Counted from the stretch's first letter, positions 49,022 through 59,808 are shown. The stretch is DNA of 64,000 nt from Erwinia sp. S63 (GCF_016625195.1 NZ_JACVUP010000007.1:186001-250000); one strand, 5' to 3'. Notes: generated by a model from the letters alone, not told the origin. Made by a program: numbers and translations.

Positions 49022-49975
49022 ATGCTGAGCGCCTTTAAACTCGAACGTGATCGCCTGACGCGTATCGAACTGGAAGACAATAACGACACACTGAACACGT
49101 CAGTATGGGTCGATCTCATCGAGCCCGACGACAGTGAGCGTGATCGTGTGCAAACCGAGCTGGGTCAAAGCCTGGCGACGCGTCCGGAGCTGGAAGATAT
49201 CGAGGCCTCCGCACGTTTCTTCGAAGATGAAGATGGCCTGCACATTCACTCCTTCTTCTTCTTTGAAGATGCGGAAGACCACGCTGGCAACTCCACCGTG
49301 GCGTTCACCATCCGCGAAGATCGCCTGTATACACTGCGCGAACGTGAGCTGCCGGCTTTCCGTCTGTATCGCATGCGTGCCCGTAACCAAACGCTGACCG
49401 ATGGCAACGCCTATGAGCTGTTGTTGGATCTGTTTGAGACGAAAATCGAACAGCTGGCGGATGAGATCGAGAACATCTATAGCGCGCTGGAAAAACTCAG
49501 CCGCGTAATCATGGAAGGTCAGCAGGGCGAAGAGTACGATCAGGCGCTGTCTCGTCTGGCGGAGTTAGAAGATATTGGTTGGAAAGTGCGCCTGTGTCTG
49601 ATGGATACCCAACGCGCGCTTAACTTCCTGGTGCGTAAAGCCCGTCTGCCAGGCAATCAGCTGGAGCAGGCGCGTGAGATCCTGCGTGATATCGAATCCC
49701 TGCTGCCGCATAACGAATCGCTGTTCCAGAAGGTCAACTTCCTGATGCAGGCGGCGATGGGCTTTATCAACATCGAGCAGAACCGCATCATCAAGATCTT
49801 CTCGGTGGTATCGGTGGTGTTCCTGCCGCCGACGTTGGTGGCATCCAGTTACGGAATGAACTTCGAGTTTATGCCGGAGCTGAAGTGGAGTTTTGGTTAC
49901 CCTGGTGCAATCACTCTGATGATCCTCGCGGGTCTGGCACCGTATCTCTACTTCAAACGTAAAAACTGGTTGTAA
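49022..49975 (+). CDS. corA: Magnesium/cobalt/nickel channel CorA
   Basis: CorA is the main constitutive Mg2+ channel, a homopentamer. The 317-residue protein has a large acidic cytosolic domain, the long stalk helix, and two C-terminal membrane helices with the [13 protein letters not shown] selectivity loop (GMN) and the basic end [11 protein letters not shown] 49022 with GGGGAGTATT gives [17 protein letters not shown]; an open frame from 48947 is not used. Confidence 0.97.
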   Translation: MLSAFKLERDRLTRIELEDNNDTLNTSVWVDLIEPDDSERDRVQTELGQSLATRPELEDIEASARFFEDEDGLHIHSFFFFEDAEDHAGNSTVAFTIREDRLYTLRERELPAFRLYRMRARNQTLTDGNAYELLLDLFETKIEQLADEIENIYSALEKLSRVIMEGQQGEEYDQALSRLAELEDIGWKVRLCLMDTQRALNFLVRKARLPGNQLEQAREILRDIESLLPHNESLFQKVNFLMQAAMGFINIEQNRIIKIFSVVSVVFLPPTLVASSYGMNFEFMPELKWSFGYPGAITLMILAGLAPYLYFKRKNWL

Positions 49976-49983
49976 CCATTTCG

Positions 49984-50004
49984 GGGCCGCATTTGCGGCC
50001 CTTT
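49984..50004 (+). terminator. Intrinsic terminator of corA
   Basis: GGGCCGC (49984-49990) and GCGGCCC (49995-50001) with an ATTT loop, then TTTAAA. It lies 9 bp after the corA stop. Confidence 0.85.
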
Positions 50005-50069
50005 AAACTGGCGCTGCATCACAATTCTGCGTAGGCTGTTGTCACTTCTCACTTTCTGATTTCCACCCT

Positions 50070-51122
50070 ATGGCGCGTTTTTCTTTGCGACAGCAGTGGA
50101 CCGTTCTGCTGATTGCTTCGTTAATACTGGGGATTATCCTCCAGCTTTTTCATCTACCTGCTGCACTGCTATTAGGACCGATGATTGTTGGCACCGTGAT
50201 GGGCTTGTCTGGCGCGACGGTGCGTATCGATAAGCGTTTTTTCGTGCTGGCGCAGGCGGTGCTGGGCTGCATGATCGGCCAAACCCTTTCTCCCGCTATT
50301 CTCTCGCCGCTGCTCAACGATTGGCCCGTCGTATTAGCCGTGCTGGTGCTGACGCTGGCGGCCAGCGGCTTATCGGGTTTTCTGCTGGTACGCTTCAGTA
50401 ACTTGCCGGGACCGACCGGCGCATGGGGATCGTCGCCAGGCGGCGCTTCCGCGATGGTGGCGATGGCCGGTGATTTTGGTGCCGACGTCCGTCTGGTGGC
50501 GTTTATGCAGTATCTGCGCGTGCTGTTTGTCGCCACTGCAGCGGCCGTGGTGGCACGTATTGGCTTGGGCACCAACGGTGGCGCGGTCGAACTGGTGTGG
50601 TTTCCCGCCTTGCAAAGCAGCTTCTTACTGACGTTGGTGGTGATGTTTGCCGGGGCGTGGCTGGGTCAAAAACTGCGTATCCCTTCGGGGGCGCTGCTGC
50701 TGCCCGCGCTGATTGGTGCCACGCTGCACGGCACCGATGTCGCCACTTTACAGGTGCCGGAATGGTTGCTGGCGCTGGCCTATGCGTTGATTGGCTGGAG
50801 CGTGGGTTTGCGCTTTACGCGCCCAATCTTCCTGCTGGCGCTGCGCACCCTTCCGCAAATGCTGGTGTCGATTTTCGGCTTGATGCTGCTGTGTGGTGGA
50901 CTGGCGTGGATGCTGACGCAGGTGTTGCACGTCGATTTGATGACGGCATATCTGGCAACCAGCCCGGGCGGGCTGGATACCGTGGCGATTATTGCGGCGG
51001 GCAGCCGGGTCGATATCGCGTTTGTGATGGCGTTGCAGACGTTACGCCTGTTCACCATCCTGCTGACCGGCCCGGCTATCGCGCGCTTTATCTCACGCTA
51101 CGCGCACGCGGGTGCGAGCTGA
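50070..51122 (+). CDS. abrB: AbrB-family inner-membrane protein
   Basis: A 350-residue protein with about 10-11 hydrophobic helices and two internal repeats, each carrying an SPGG motif (SSPGGASAMVAMAGDFGAD near residue 130 and SPGGLDTVAIIAAGSRVD near 305), the hallmark of the AbrB/MmdA-like transporter family (E. coli AbrB, distinct from the Bacillus regulator). The substrate is unknown. In E. coli abrB is elsewhere and yigF/yigG occupy this interval. Its last 30 bp overlap the 3' end of rarD on the other strand. Confidence 0.82.
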   Translation: MARFSLRQQWTVLLIASLILGIILQLFHLPAALLLGPMIVGTVMGLSGATVRIDKRFFVLAQAVLGCMIGQTLSPAILSPLLNDWPVVLAVLVLTLAASGLSGFLLVRFSNLPGPTGAWGSSPGGASAMVAMAGDFGADVRLVAFMQYLRVLFVATAAAVVARIGLGTNGGAVELVWFPALQSSFLLTLVVMFAGAWLGQKLRIPSGALLLPALIGATLHGTDVATLQVPEWLLALAYALIGWSVGLRFTRPIFLLALRTLPQMLVSIFGLMLLCGGLAWMLTQVLHVDLMTAYLATSPGGLDTVAIIAAGSRVDIAFVMALQTLRLFTILLTGPAIARFISRYAHAGAS

Positions 51123-51992
51123 AAACGCGACTGCATCAACAATAAATACGGCGAGTGCCAGCCAGATAAAGCCGAAGGTGACCATCTTGTCCGGCGTCAG
51201 GCTCTCGCCGTAGAACAGCACGGCCAAAAGGAACATCAACGTGGGACCGAGGTATTGGAAAAAGCCCACGGTCGACAAACGCAGACGCGCACAGGCGGCG
51301 GCAAACAGCATCAGCGGGATGGTGGTGACGATGCCCGCCGCGATCAGCTTGAAATTGAGGCTCATTGGATTGGCGCTGAGGTGGCTGGTGGCGCTGTCAG
51401 CAAAGCCAAACAAGTAGATGGCCGCCAGCGGGAATAACCATGCGGTCTCGATCAGCATACCGCTTTGCGCATCCACCTGGATTTTTTTCCTCAGCAGACC
51501 GTAGACGGCAAAACTCAGCGCCAGCCCCAGGCCAATAATCGGCAGCGAGCCAAATTGCCACAGCTGCACCAACACGCCAATCGTTGCCAGCAACACCGCC
51601 AGCCACTGCAGGCGGCGGAAGCGCTCACGTAGAAACAGCATGCCAAACACCACGTTGATAAGCGGGTTAATAAAGTAGCCGAGGCTGGCTTCCAGCATAT
51701 GCTGATTATTTACTGCCCAGATAAACAGCAGCCAGTTGCCGCCAATGGTGACGGCAGTGATGGCCAGCAGCAGCACTTTCTTCGGTTGAGCCAGCACTGT
51801 GCGTACCTGTTTCCAGCTGCGGCTCAGGGTAATCAGCACCAGCATAAACAGCGCCGACCAAATCACGCGATGCGTCATGATTTCTGTTGGTGGTACTTCT
51901 TTCACCAGCTTGAAGTAGGCTGGCGCAATGCCCCAGATAAAATAAGCGCCGAGCGCATAGCCAATGCCCTGACGCGTTTGTTGCGTATCCAT
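51093..51992 (-). CDS. rarD: EamA-family permease RarD
   Basis: RarD is a 10-helix drug/metabolite transporter-type protein of unknown substrate (named for chloramphenicol resistance prediction). GIGYALGAYFIWGIAPAYFKL, NWLLFIWAVNNQHMLEASLGYFINPL and FFQYLGPTLMFLLAV are diagnostic. ATG 51992 gives MDTQQTRQG (299 aa), matching E. coli MDAKQTRQG; ATG at 51995 is an alternative with the same GGAAAG site. Convergent with abrB, overlapping by 30 bp. Confidence 0.93.
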   Translation of the reverse strand: MDTQQTRQGIGYALGAYFIWGIAPAYFKLVKEVPPTEIMTHRVIWSALFMLVLITLSRSWKQVRTVLAQPKKVLLLAITAVTIGGNWLLFIWAVNNQHMLEASLGYFINPLINVVFGMLFLRERFRRLQWLAVLLATIGVLVQLWQFGSLPIIGLGLALSFAVYGLLRKKIQVDAQSGMLIETAWLFPLAAIYLFGFADSATSHLSANPMSLNFKLIAAGIVTTIPLMLFAAACARLRLSTVGFFQYLGPTLMFLLAVLFYGESLTPDKMVTFGFIWLALAVFIVDAVAFSARTRVRVA

Positions 51993-52013
51993 CATGCTTT
52001 CCAAAAAGGGTAA

Positions 52014-52484
52014 TTAGCCAATCAAATAGGTGGCGGTTGCTGTGGCGATATAGTCGCCCTGCTGGTTGTGCAATTCCACTCGCGCCACCGCCACTTTGTT
52101 GCCGGCGCGCAGCAGGCTGCTGGTCGCGATAAAGCGTTCGCCGCGTCCGGGGCGCAGATAGTCAACGCGCATATCGATAGTGCCCATGCGCGACAGACGC
52201 TGACGCAACTCCTCTTCGCTGATGCTCTCCTGACGCGACAGCGCATGGCTGACGCACACCAGCCCGGCAGCGACATCCAGCACTGAGGCAATCACGCCAC
52301 CGTGCAAAATATTTTGGGCCGCATTGCCAACCAGCATGGTTTTGTTGGCAAAGCCCAATTCGGCGTAATCGGCTTCGAGGCGATCCAGCTCCAAACCGAG
52401 CGCCTGATTGAAGGGCATGTGATAGACAAAGATTTCGCCAATCAGACGGCGAGCTTCCTGCTGTGACAGCAACGGGGATGACAT
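52014..52484 (-). CDS. yigI: Acyl-CoA thioesterase YigI
   Basis: A 156-residue single hotdog-fold thioesterase: [22 protein letters not shown] carries the 4HBT/PaaI-type HGG motif and the helix after it. E. coli YigI hydrolyses medium- and long-chain acyl-CoA. It lies upstream of rarD on the same strand, 21 bp apart, so the two may be co-transcribed. Confidence 0.9.
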   Translation of the reverse strand: MSSPLLSQQEARRLIGEIFVYHMPFNQALGLELDRLEADYAELGFANKTMLVGNAAQNILHGGVIASVLDVAAGLVCVSHALSRQESISEEELRQRLSRMGTIDMRVDYLRPGRGERFIATSSLLRAGNKVAVARVELHNQQGDYIATATATYLIG

Positions 52485-52649
52485 GTTTTCTGCCTTAAGA
52501 TGTTAAAGAGTTTTGTATATTATGCCGCGTTCGCGCTGCTTTCCAGTTTCAGCAATCGGCACTGATCAACCTGTCTCTTTGCGTGTAGAATGGCGTGCTT
52601 TTTGAACATGGGCCTAATAACGACAACACGCAGTTCCCTGGAGAATTTT

Positions 52650-53528
52650 ATGCGTAAGCTATACGCGTTGCTGACCGCAGCTTTGATGATACCTGCGCTG
52701 GCACAGGCTGATGAAGCCACTATAAAAGAGGTGCATGACGCCCCGGCAGTGAAGGGCAGTATTATTGCTAACCTGTTGGAGAAACACGATAACCCGTTCG
52801 TGCTTTATCCGTACGAAAACAACTATTTGCTCTACACCTACACCAGCGACATGAACAAAGAGGCGATCTCTTCGTACAACTGGGCAGACAAAGCAAAAAA
52901 CGACGAAGTAAAATTCCAGCTCAGCCTGGCGTTCCCGCTGTGGCGTGGCATTCTGGGTGATAATTCGGTATTGGCCGCATCCTATACGCAACGTTCGTGG
53001 TGGCAGCTCTCTAACCGTGGAGCCTCATCACCGTTCCGTGAAACCAACTATGAACCGCAGATTTTCCTCGGCTGGGCAACGGATTATACCTTTGCCGGCT
53101 GGACACTGCGCGATATTGAAACCGGTCTGAACCACGAGTCGAATGGCCGTAGCGATCCGACTTCACGCAGCTGGAACCGCGTTTATGCGCGCCTGATGGC
53201 ACAGAACGGTAACTTCCTCGCGGAAATCAAACCCTGGTATCGCATTCCAGAAAATGAAAATAATGATGATAACCCCGACATCACCAAGTACATGGGCTAC
53301 TATCGCGCCAAGCTCGGTTATGAAATGGGTGAAAGTATTTTCAGCGTGGAAGGTAATTACAACTGGAATAGCGGCTACGGCGGCGCGACTTTTGCCTGGA
53401 GCTATCCTATCTCTGAACATGTGCGCTTTTACACCCAGCTGTTCAGCGGGTATGGTGAATCGCTTATCGACTATAACCACCGCCAGACCCGTTTTGGCGT
53501 GGGCGTAACACTTAACGATCTGTTCTAA
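52650..53528 (+). CDS. pldA: Outer-membrane phospholipase A PldA
   Basis: PldA is a 12-strand beta-barrel that hydrolyses misplaced phospholipids in the outer leaflet when it dimerises with Ca2+. It has a signal peptide ([20 protein letters not shown]), the catalytic segment [19 protein letters not shown] with His, Ser and the later Asn, and the barrel terminus VGVTLNDLF with final Phe. ATG 52650 with CTGGAGAA gives 292 aa. Confidence 0.97.
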   Translation: MRKLYALLTAALMIPALAQADEATIKEVHDAPAVKGSIIANLLEKHDNPFVLYPYENNYLLYTYTSDMNKEAISSYNWADKAKNDEVKFQLSLAFPLWRGILGDNSVLAASYTQRSWWQLSNRGASSPFRETNYEPQIFLGWATDYTFAGWTLRDIETGLNHESNGRSDPTSRSWNRVYARLMAQNGNFLAEIKPWYRIPENENNDDNPDITKYMGYYRAKLGYEMGESIFSVEGNYNWNSGYGGATFAWSYPISEHVRFYTQLFSGYGESLIDYNHRQTRFGVGVTLNDLF

Positions 53529-53551
53529 CCAGTCAGAAAAACAGGATTACC

Positions 53552-55375
53552 GTGGCAACATCGGCAGTGCTTAATCAGGAAATGCTGGCGCAGCAGGTAT
53601 TACAAGATACCTTCGGCTACCAGCAATTTCGTCCCGGTCAGCAAACCATCATAGAAACCGCCCTTGCCGGGCGTGATTGTCTGGTGGTGATGCCGACCGG
53701 CGGCGGGAAATCGCTGTGCTATCAAATCCCGGCGCTGGTGCGCGAAGGGTTGACGCTGGTGGTTTCACCGCTGATCTCACTGATGAAAGATCAGGTCGAT
53801 CAATTGCTGGCCAACGGCGTGGCAGCGGCGTGTCTTAACTCGACGCAAACGCGTGAGCAGCAGCAGCAAGTGTTTGCGGATTGCCGTACCGGCAAGCTGA
53901 AGCTGCTGTATATCGCGCCTGAACGTCTGATGATGGATAACTTCCTCGACAGCTTGCACCAGTGGAATCCGGTGATGCTGGCGGTGGATGAAGCACACTG
54001 TATCTCGCAATGGGGCCATGATTTCCGCCCGGAATACGGCTCGATTGGTCAGCTGCGTCAGCGCTTCCCGGAACTGCCGGTGATGGCGCTGACGGCAACC
54101 GCCGATGAAACCACGCGTAACGACATCGCCCATCTGTTGCAGATGGACGATCCGCTGATTCAAATCAGCAGCTTTGACCGCCCAAATATTCGCTATACGC
54201 TGGTGGAGAAATTCAAACCCACCGATCAGCTGTTGCGCTATGTGCAAGAGCAGCGCGGTAAGAGCGGCATCATTTACTGTAACAGCCGCGCGAAGGTGGA
54301 AGACACTGCCGCGCGTCTGCAAAGCCGTGGGCTGAGTGTCGGCGCGTATCACGCCGGTATCGACAGCGCCCAGCGCGCGCACGTGCAGGAAGCCTTCCAG
54401 CGTGATGACTTGCAAATTGTGGTCGCCACCGTGGCATTTGGTATGGGCATCAACAAGCCTAACGTGCGTTTCGTGGTGCACTTCGATATTCCGCGCAATA
54501 TCGAATCCTACTATCAGGAAACCGGCCGCGCCGGGCGTGATGGCCTGCCCGCAGAAGCGATGATGCTTTACGATCCGGCGGATATGGCATGGTTACGTAA
54601 GTGTCTGGAAGAGAAAGCGCCCGGCCCATTGCAGGATATTGAGCGCCATAAACTCAACGCCATGGGTGCTTTTGCTGAAGCGCAAACCTGCCGCCGCCTG
54701 GTGCTGCTCAACTACTTTGGTGAAGGGCGTCAGCAGCAGTGCGGTAACTGCGATATCTGCCTCGATCCTCCGCGCCGTTATGATGGTTTGGTGGAGGCGC
54801 AGAAGGCGCTTTCCAGCATCTATCGAACCGGCCAGCGCTTTGGTATGGGCTATATTGTCGACGTGCTGCGCGGTTCCACTAACCACCGCGTTCGCGATAA
54901 CGGGCACGACAAATTGCCGGTGTACGGCATTGGTCGTGAGCAGAGCCAGGAGCATTGGGTCAGCGTGCTGCGTCAGCTGATCCATCTTGGTATGGTGACG
55001 CAAAATATCGCTATGCACTCCGCCTTGCAGCTGACGGAAGCGGCGCGTCCGGTACTGCGTGCCGAAGTGCCGCTGATGCTGGCGGTACCACGTATCGTCA
55101 CGGTGAAGAGCCGCAGCAGCTCGCCGAAAGTGCACAGCGGCAATTACGATCGCACGCTGTTTGGCAAACTGCGCAAATTGCGTAAGGCGATTGCTGACGA
55201 ATCCAATATTCCGCCGTACGTGGTGTTTAACGATGCCACATTGATTGAGATGGCGGAACAAATGCCGATCACCGCGTCAGAAATGTTGAGCGTGAACGGT
55301 GTCGGTCATCGCAAGCTGGAACGTTTTGGTAAACCGTTCCTGGTGATGATCAAAGAACATGTCGATGAAGAGTAA
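53552..55375 (+). CDS. recQ: ATP-dependent DNA helicase RecQ
   Basis: RecQ is an SF2 3'-5' helicase that starts RecF-pathway recombination. Motifs: [68 protein letters not shown] and [13 protein letters not shown]; then the zinc-binding Cys set ([13 protein letters not shown]...CGNCDIC) and a C-terminal HRDC domain. The start is GTG 53552; 607 aa versus 609 in E. coli. pldA lies 23 bp upstream. Confidence 0.97.
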   Translation: MATSAVLNQEMLAQQVLQDTFGYQQFRPGQQTIIETALAGRDCLVVMPTGGGKSLCYQIPALVREGLTLVVSPLISLMKDQVDQLLANGVAAACLNSTQTREQQQQVFADCRTGKLKLLYIAPERLMMDNFLDSLHQWNPVMLAVDEAHCISQWGHDFRPEYGSIGQLRQRFPELPVMALTATADETTRNDIAHLLQMDDPLIQISSFDRPNIRYTLVEKFKPTDQLLRYVQEQRGKSGIIYCNSRAKVEDTAARLQSRGLSVGAYHAGIDSAQRAHVQEAFQRDDLQIVVATVAFGMGINKPNVRFVVHFDIPRNIESYYQETGRAGRDGLPAEAMMLYDPADMAWLRKCLEEKAPGPLQDIERHKLNAMGAFAEAQTCRRLVLLNYFGEGRQQQCGNCDICLDPPRRYDGLVEAQKALSSIYRTGQRFGMGYIVDVLRGSTNHRVRDNGHDKLPVYGIGREQSQEHWVSVLRQLIHLGMVTQNIAMHSALQLTEAARPVLRAEVPLMLAVPRIVTVKSRSSSPKVHSGNYDRTLFGKLRKLRKAIADESNIPPYVVFNDATLIEMAEQMPITASEMLSVNGVGHRKLERFGKPFLVMIKEHVDEE

Positions 55376-55387
55376 AGGAAAGAAACC

Positions 55388-56011
55388 ATGTTGATGTTAT
55401 TCGCCACCGTCGCGCTGGTGCATTTGGTTGCGCTGATGAGTCCCGGCCCGGACTTCTTCTTTGTGTCGCAAACGGCGGCCAGCCGTTCACGTAAAGAGGC
55501 GATGATGGGTGTGTTGGGCATCACGCTGGGAATCGTAATCTGGGCCGGTGTGGCGCTGATGGGCTTGCATCTGATCCTGCAAAAAATGGCCTGGCTGCAT
55601 GAAATCATCATGGTGGGCGGTGGTTTGTACCTGCTGTGGATGGGTTGGCAACTCCTGCGCTCGGCACGTCAGCAGCATAAAGCCCCGCAGGTTGATGCGC
55701 CGGTGGTGGAGCTGCCAAAAAAAGGTATGAGCTTCCTGAAAGGTTTTCTGACTAACCTGTCGAACCCGAAAGCGATTATCTATTTCGGCAGCGTGTTCTC
55801 ACTGTTTGTCGGCAACGATGTGGGCGCGATGGAGCGCTGGGGCCTGTTTCTGCTGATTATCGGCGAGACCTTTGCCTGGTTCACACTGGTCGCGGCGATT
55901 TTTGCACTACCGTGGATGCGTGATAAATATCAGCGTATGGCGAAGTGGGTCGATGGGATGGCGGGTGTGCTGTTTGCCGGATTCGGCATTCACCTGATTA
56001 TCTCGCGTTAA
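55388..56011 (+). CDS. rhtC: Threonine efflux protein RhtC
   Basis: A LysE/RhtB-family exporter of 207 aa with about six hydrophobic helices. SPGPDFFFVSQTAASRSRKEAMMGVLGI and FLTNLSNPKAIIYFGSVFSLFV are conserved. E. coli RhtC exports threonine. It begins 12 bp after recQ. Confidence 0.93.
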   Translation: MLMLFATVALVHLVALMSPGPDFFFVSQTAASRSRKEAMMGVLGITLGIVIWAGVALMGLHLILQKMAWLHEIIMVGGGLYLLWMGWQLLRSARQQHKAPQVDAPVVELPKKGMSFLKGFLTNLSNPKAIIYFGSVFSLFVGNDVGAMERWGLFLLIIGETFAWFTLVAAIFALPWMRDKYQRMAKWVDGMAGVLFAGFGIHLIISR

Positions 56012-56156
56012 ATCGGGTTTACTTGCCATTTCGGCACCGGGCAGTGTTCGCGCGCTTAACGTTCAGCATCTGTGCTTCATAACTTGCGCACTGACCACCT
56101 CGAAATAGCTGCGGCAATAAGGGTTATCACCTCGATGCCGCAGTTTTTAAAACGTC

Positions 56157-56780
56157 TTAAGCAATTCTGCGCGCACTTGCCAGCAACGCACCGACGGCCA
56201 TAAACAGCCCACCAAAGGTGCGGTTCATCAGCTTCATCTGCTTAGGCCCTTTAATCCAGCCCGCAATACGGGTTGCCAGCGTGGCGTAACCAATCATCAC
56301 GATAATATCGACCACGATGGTGGTGACACCGAGCACCAGATACTGCATCAACTGCGGCTGGTGTGGCTGAATAAACTGCGGGAACAGCGCGGCGAGAAAC
56401 ACGATGCTTTTCGGGTTGGTGAGATTCACCAGAATGGCGCGTTTGAACAAACGACGACGCGGCATTGCTTTTGCCACGGCATCCAAATCAATACCGCCTG
56501 CGGAACGCCACTGCTGAATGCCCAGCCATACCAGATACGCAGCACCTGCCCACTTCAGCACTTCAAACGCCATGATTGATTGTGAAAATAGCGCGCCCAA
56601 ACCGGCCCCCACCAGCACAATGTGAATCGCCAGGCCAAGCTGTAAGCCAGTGATGGAAGCCGCCGCGCCGCGATAGCCATGGCTAATGCCGGTACTCATG
56701 GTGTTGATGGCACCAGAACCGGGTGAAAGACTGAGGATAGTTGTGGTCAACAGGTAGGTTAACCACCATTCAATGGTCAT
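56157..56780 (-). CDS. rhtB: Homoserine/homoserine lactone efflux protein RhtB
   Basis: A paralogous LysE-family exporter: [28 protein letters not shown], then [22 protein letters not shown] 56780 gives 207 aa as in E. coli; an upstream ATG three codons earlier adds MSR. Convergent with rhtC across a 145-bp gap, divergent from pldB. Confidence 0.93.
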   Translation of the reverse strand: MTIEWWLTYLLTTTILSLSPGSGAINTMSTGISHGYRGAAASITGLQLGLAIHIVLVGAGLGALFSQSIMAFEVLKWAGAAYLVWLGIQQWRSAGGIDLDAVAKAMPRRRLFKRAILVNLTNPKSIVFLAALFPQFIQPHQPQLMQYLVLGVTTIVVDIIVMIGYATLATRIAGWIKGPKQMKLMNRTFGGLFMAVGALLASARRIA

Positions 56781-56884
56781 GCGTGACATTCCCTGAAGTG
56801 AACGAAGTGTGACACAATACGCCAGAATATCGCGGTGCGCTATGGCGTACAGACGCGCGATGAGGCTTTTTTTCAGGGGGACGG

Positions 56885-57877
56885 ATGCAGCATCACAAAC
56901 AGCGTTGGCTCGGGCGAGAGAAAGGCTTTTCCGCCTTTGCTACCGGTCCGCTGCTCGACTTCTGGCGTCGTCGTGAAGAGTGCGAATTCACCGGTGTCGG
57001 TAACCTGAAGATTCGCTATGTTCGTTTCACCTCACCGCAACATCGCCGTGTCATCCTGATTGTTCCTGGCCGCATCGAAAGCTATATCAAATACCCGGAA
57101 CTGGCTTACGATCTGTTCCACTGCGGTTATGACGTGGTGATTATTGACCATCGCGGACAGGGCCGCTCCGATCGCTTGCTGGCGGATTCGCATCGCGGCC
57201 ATGTGGTGGAGTTCAGCCACTATGTTGACGACTTAGAAACGCTGTATCTGAAAGAGATGGTCAGCAACCATTATCAGCAACGCTACGTGCTGGCGCATTC
57301 GATGGGCGGCGCGATTTTAGCGCTGTTTCTGGCGCGTCAGCCGCAGGCGTTCCATGCCGCGGTGTTTTCGGCACCGATGTTTGGCATTGTGCTGCCGTTG
57401 CCTGACTGGATGGCGCACCCGATTTTGGACTGGGCCGAAAAACTGCCGGCGATCCGCGAACGCTATGCGCTCGGCACCGGCCGCTGGCGCGCCAGTCCGT
57501 TTGGTATTAATCGCCTGACGCACAGCCGGGAACGCTATAGGCGCAACCTGCGTTTTTACGCCGACGATCCGGGGCTGCGCGTCGGTGGCCCGACCTATCA
57601 TTGGGTGCGTGAAGGCGTGTATGCCGGACGCAGTATCATCAGCCAGGCGGCGAAAATCACCACGCCTTCCCTGGTATTGCAAGCCAGTGAAGACGATGTG
57701 GTGGATAACCGCTCGCAAGATATTTTTTGTACGGCGATGGCCGACGCGGGACATCCGTGCGAAGGCACTGTGCCGTATGTGATTCAAGGCGCGCGCCACG
57801 AGATTTTGTTTGAAACAGACGCCATGCGCGCTGAAGCGCTCAACCTGGTGGTCGATTTTTTCGAGCGCCACGTTTAA
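56885..57877 (+). CDS. pldB: Lysophospholipase L2 PldB
   Basis: An alpha/beta hydrolase acting on lysophospholipids at the inner membrane. Nucleophile elbow [15 protein letters not shown], preceded by [12 protein letters not shown], with catalytic Asp and His late in the chain ([22 protein letters not shown]). 330 aa, slightly shorter than E. coli (340). yigL follows 32 bp later; in E. coli pldB-yigL is a dicistron whose mRNA is stabilised by SgrS. Confidence 0.93.
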   Translation: MQHHKQRWLGREKGFSAFATGPLLDFWRRREECEFTGVGNLKIRYVRFTSPQHRRVILIVPGRIESYIKYPELAYDLFHCGYDVVIIDHRGQGRSDRLLADSHRGHVVEFSHYVDDLETLYLKEMVSNHYQQRYVLAHSMGGAILALFLARQPQAFHAAVFSAPMFGIVLPLPDWMAHPILDWAEKLPAIRERYALGTGRWRASPFGINRLTHSRERYRRNLRFYADDPGLRVGGPTYHWVREGVYAGRSIISQAAKITTPSLVLQASEDDVVDNRSQDIFCTAMADAGHPCEGTVPYVIQGARHEILFETDAMRAEALNLVVDFFERHV

Positions 57878-57909
57878 CTCATTTTCCGACATCAATACCA
57901 GAGGTTTAC

Positions 57910-58710
57910 ATGTACCACATCGTCGCATCCGACCTGGATGGCACGCTGCTCTCACCGGAACACCGCCTGACACCTTTTGCCCGTACCACGCTGCAGGAAC
58001 TGGTGGCGCAAGATGTCCACTTCGTTTTCGCCACCGGCCGTCACTATATCGACGTGGGCCAGATGCGCGACAACCTCGGCATTCCGGCGTACATGATCAC
58101 CTCCAACGGTGCCCGCGTGCACAACGCAGACGGTGAACTGGTGTTTAGCCATAACCTCGACGCCGATATCGCTAAGGAACTTTACGGTCTGCAGTATCAC
58201 GATGAGCATATCCTGACGCACGTCTATCGCGACGATGAGTGGTATATGAGCCGCCATCGTCCGGAGGAGCAGGACTATTTCCGCGAGTCGGTGTTCAACT
58301 ATCAGGTCTACCAGCCGGGCATGCTGGAAACCGATGGTATCAGCAAGGTGTTCTTTACCTGCGACGATCCTGAGCGTCTGGCGCCGCTGGAGTTGGCGAT
58401 CGAAGCACGCTGGGGCGATCGTGTGAATGTCAGTTTCTCACTGCCAACCTGTCTGGAAGTGATGGCGGGTGGTGTTTCAAAAGGCCACGCGCTGGAAGCG
58501 GTATCAAAGCAGCTTGGCTTCTCACTGAAAGAGTGCATTGCTTTTGGTGATGGCATGAATGATGTGGAAATGCTTAGTATGGCCGGTAAAGGCTGCATCA
58601 TGCGCAATGCGCAGCAGCGGTTGAAAGATACCTTGCCGACACTGGAAGTGATTGGCAGCAACGCTGAAGATGCGGTGCCGCATACGCTGCGAAAGTTGTT
58701 CCTCGACTGA
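57910..58710 (+). CDS. yigL: HAD-IIB sugar/pyridoxal phosphatase YigL
   Basis: A Cof-type HAD phosphatase: VASDLDGTLLSP (motif I), FATGRHYID, KGHALEAV with the conserved Lys, and FGDGMNDVEML (motif IV). E. coli YigL acts on sugar phosphates and pyridoxal phosphate and helps relieve glucose-phosphate stress via SgrS. 266 aa; co-transcribed with pldB. Confidence 0.94.
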   Translation: MYHIVASDLDGTLLSPEHRLTPFARTTLQELVAQDVHFVFATGRHYIDVGQMRDNLGIPAYMITSNGARVHNADGELVFSHNLDADIAKELYGLQYHDEHILTHVYRDDEWYMSRHRPEEQDYFRESVFNYQVYQPGMLETDGISKVFFTCDDPERLAPLELAIEARWGDRVNVSFSLPTCLEVMAGGVSKGHALEAVSKQLGFSLKECIAFGDGMNDVEMLSMAGKGCIMRNAQQRLKDTLPTLEVIGSNAEDAVPHTLRKLFLD

Positions 58711-58729
58711 CAGTGGCATGCATTACCGG

Positions 58730-58744
58730 GCGCACGATGTGCGC
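58730..58744 (+). terminator. Hairpin after yigL
   Basis: GCGCAC-GAT-GTGCGC, a perfect 6-bp stem (58730-58744) followed by TCCTAATAATT. A short GC-rich stem without a long T run, so a modest terminator. Confidence 0.5.
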
Positions 58745-58857
58745 TCCTAATAATTATGCCGATTGTATTTTTTGCAGCCAATCGTCAACCAAATAATTGA
58801 TCTCATCTACGACAGTTTGTTTACACTAGCGCCACTGTTCATTTTGGGATCGATGCC

Positions 58858-59727
58858 GTGCCGTTACTGATCGTTACCACCATTTTGTGGGCTTTTTCCT
58901 TTAGTTTGATAGGGGAATACCTTGCGGGCCAGGTCGACTCCTGGTTCTCTGTACTGATGCGCCTTGGGTTGGCCGCGATTGTCTTCCTGCCGTTCCTGCG
59001 CTGGAAAGGCTATCGCGCCTCAACCATCCTGCTGTATATGCTGGTGGGGATGCTGCAACTCGGCGTCATGTACCTGCTGAGTTTTGAGGCTTATACCTAC
59101 CTCAGCGTGACAGAATTCCTGTTGTTTACCGTGATGACGCCGCTCTACGTCACGCTGATTTACGATTTGCTCAGCAGACGTCGGTTGCGGATTGGCTATG
59201 CCTTTAGCGCATTGTTGGCGGTGGCCGGTGCGGCCATCATTCGCTATGACAAAGTCAGCGATCATTTTTGGTTCGGTTTACTGCTGGTTCAGGCGGCTAA
59301 CATCTGCTTCGCCATTGGTATGGTCGGTTACAAGCGCTTGCAGGAAACTCGCCCGATGCCGCAACACACGGCATTCTCGTGGTTCTATTTAGGCGCGGTG
59401 ATCATTGCCATTATTGCCTGGAGCCTGTGGGGTAATCCGAACAAACTGCCGACCACAAACCTGCAATGGGGCATTCTGGTGTGGCTGGGCGTGGCGGCTT
59501 CGGGGCTTGGCTACTTTATGTGGAACTACGGTGCGACGCAGGTCGATGCGGGTACGCTGGGCATTATGAACAACATGCACGTGCCAGCGGGCTTGCTGGT
59601 CAATCTGGCGATCTGGCAAGAGAAACCGCACTGGCCGAGCTTTATTGCCGGGGCGATTGTGATCTTCGCTTCGCTATACGTGCATAAGCGCTGGGTGCTG
59701 GGACATGGGGCCAAAAGCGCTGCCTAA
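58858..59727 (+). CDS. yigM: Biotin transporter YigM (BioP)
   Basis: A 10-helix EamA/DMT-family carrier reported as the high-affinity biotin importer of E. coli. LLIVTTILWAFSFSLIGEYLAG, YMLVGMLQLGVMYLLSF, TVMTPLYVTLIYDLLSRRRLR and NYGATQVDAGTLGIMNNMHVPAGLLVN are near-identical to E. coli. GTG 58858 is the start (289 aa). It ends KRWVLGHGAKSAA; a degenerate copy of this end lies just downstream. Confidence 0.93.
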   Translation: MPLLIVTTILWAFSFSLIGEYLAGQVDSWFSVLMRLGLAAIVFLPFLRWKGYRASTILLYMLVGMLQLGVMYLLSFEAYTYLSVTEFLLFTVMTPLYVTLIYDLLSRRRLRIGYAFSALLAVAGAAIIRYDKVSDHFWFGLLLVQAANICFAIGMVGYKRLQETRPMPQHTAFSWFYLGAVIIAIIAWSLWGNPNKLPTTNLQWGILVWLGVAASGLGYFMWNYGATQVDAGTLGIMNNMHVPAGLLVNLAIWQEKPHWPSFIAGAIVIFASLYVHKRWVLGHGAKSAA

Positions 59728-59738
59728 CTGAGACGATC

Positions 59739-59798
59739 CTTGATCTGGTTTCGTTGAACTTGCAGAAGCGCTATGTGCTGGGAAAAAGCAGCACCTAA
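59739..59798 (+). pseudogene. Degenerate duplicate of the yigM 3' end
   Basis: Read in the frame ending at TAA 59796-59798, this stretch gives LVSLNLQKRYVLGKSST. It aligns with the last residues of YigM just upstream (FASLYVHKRWVLGHGAKSAA). About 20 codons are recognisable, in a different frame from the intact gene and with no start. It looks like a remnant of a partial tandem duplication, or of gene-end replacement by recombination. Confidence 0.55.
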
Positions 59799-59808
59799 GC
59801 CAAAGGGA

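Noticed and set aside
53777..54481. 234-codon minus-strand frame inside recQ
   Set aside because: Antisense shadow; His-rich and without motif, while recQ has all helicase motifs on the plus strand.
58782..58826. BirA operator before yigM
   Set aside because: TCGTCAACC and TGTTTACAC resemble the two half-sites, but they are 27 bp apart instead of the usual 15-16, so I do not call it.
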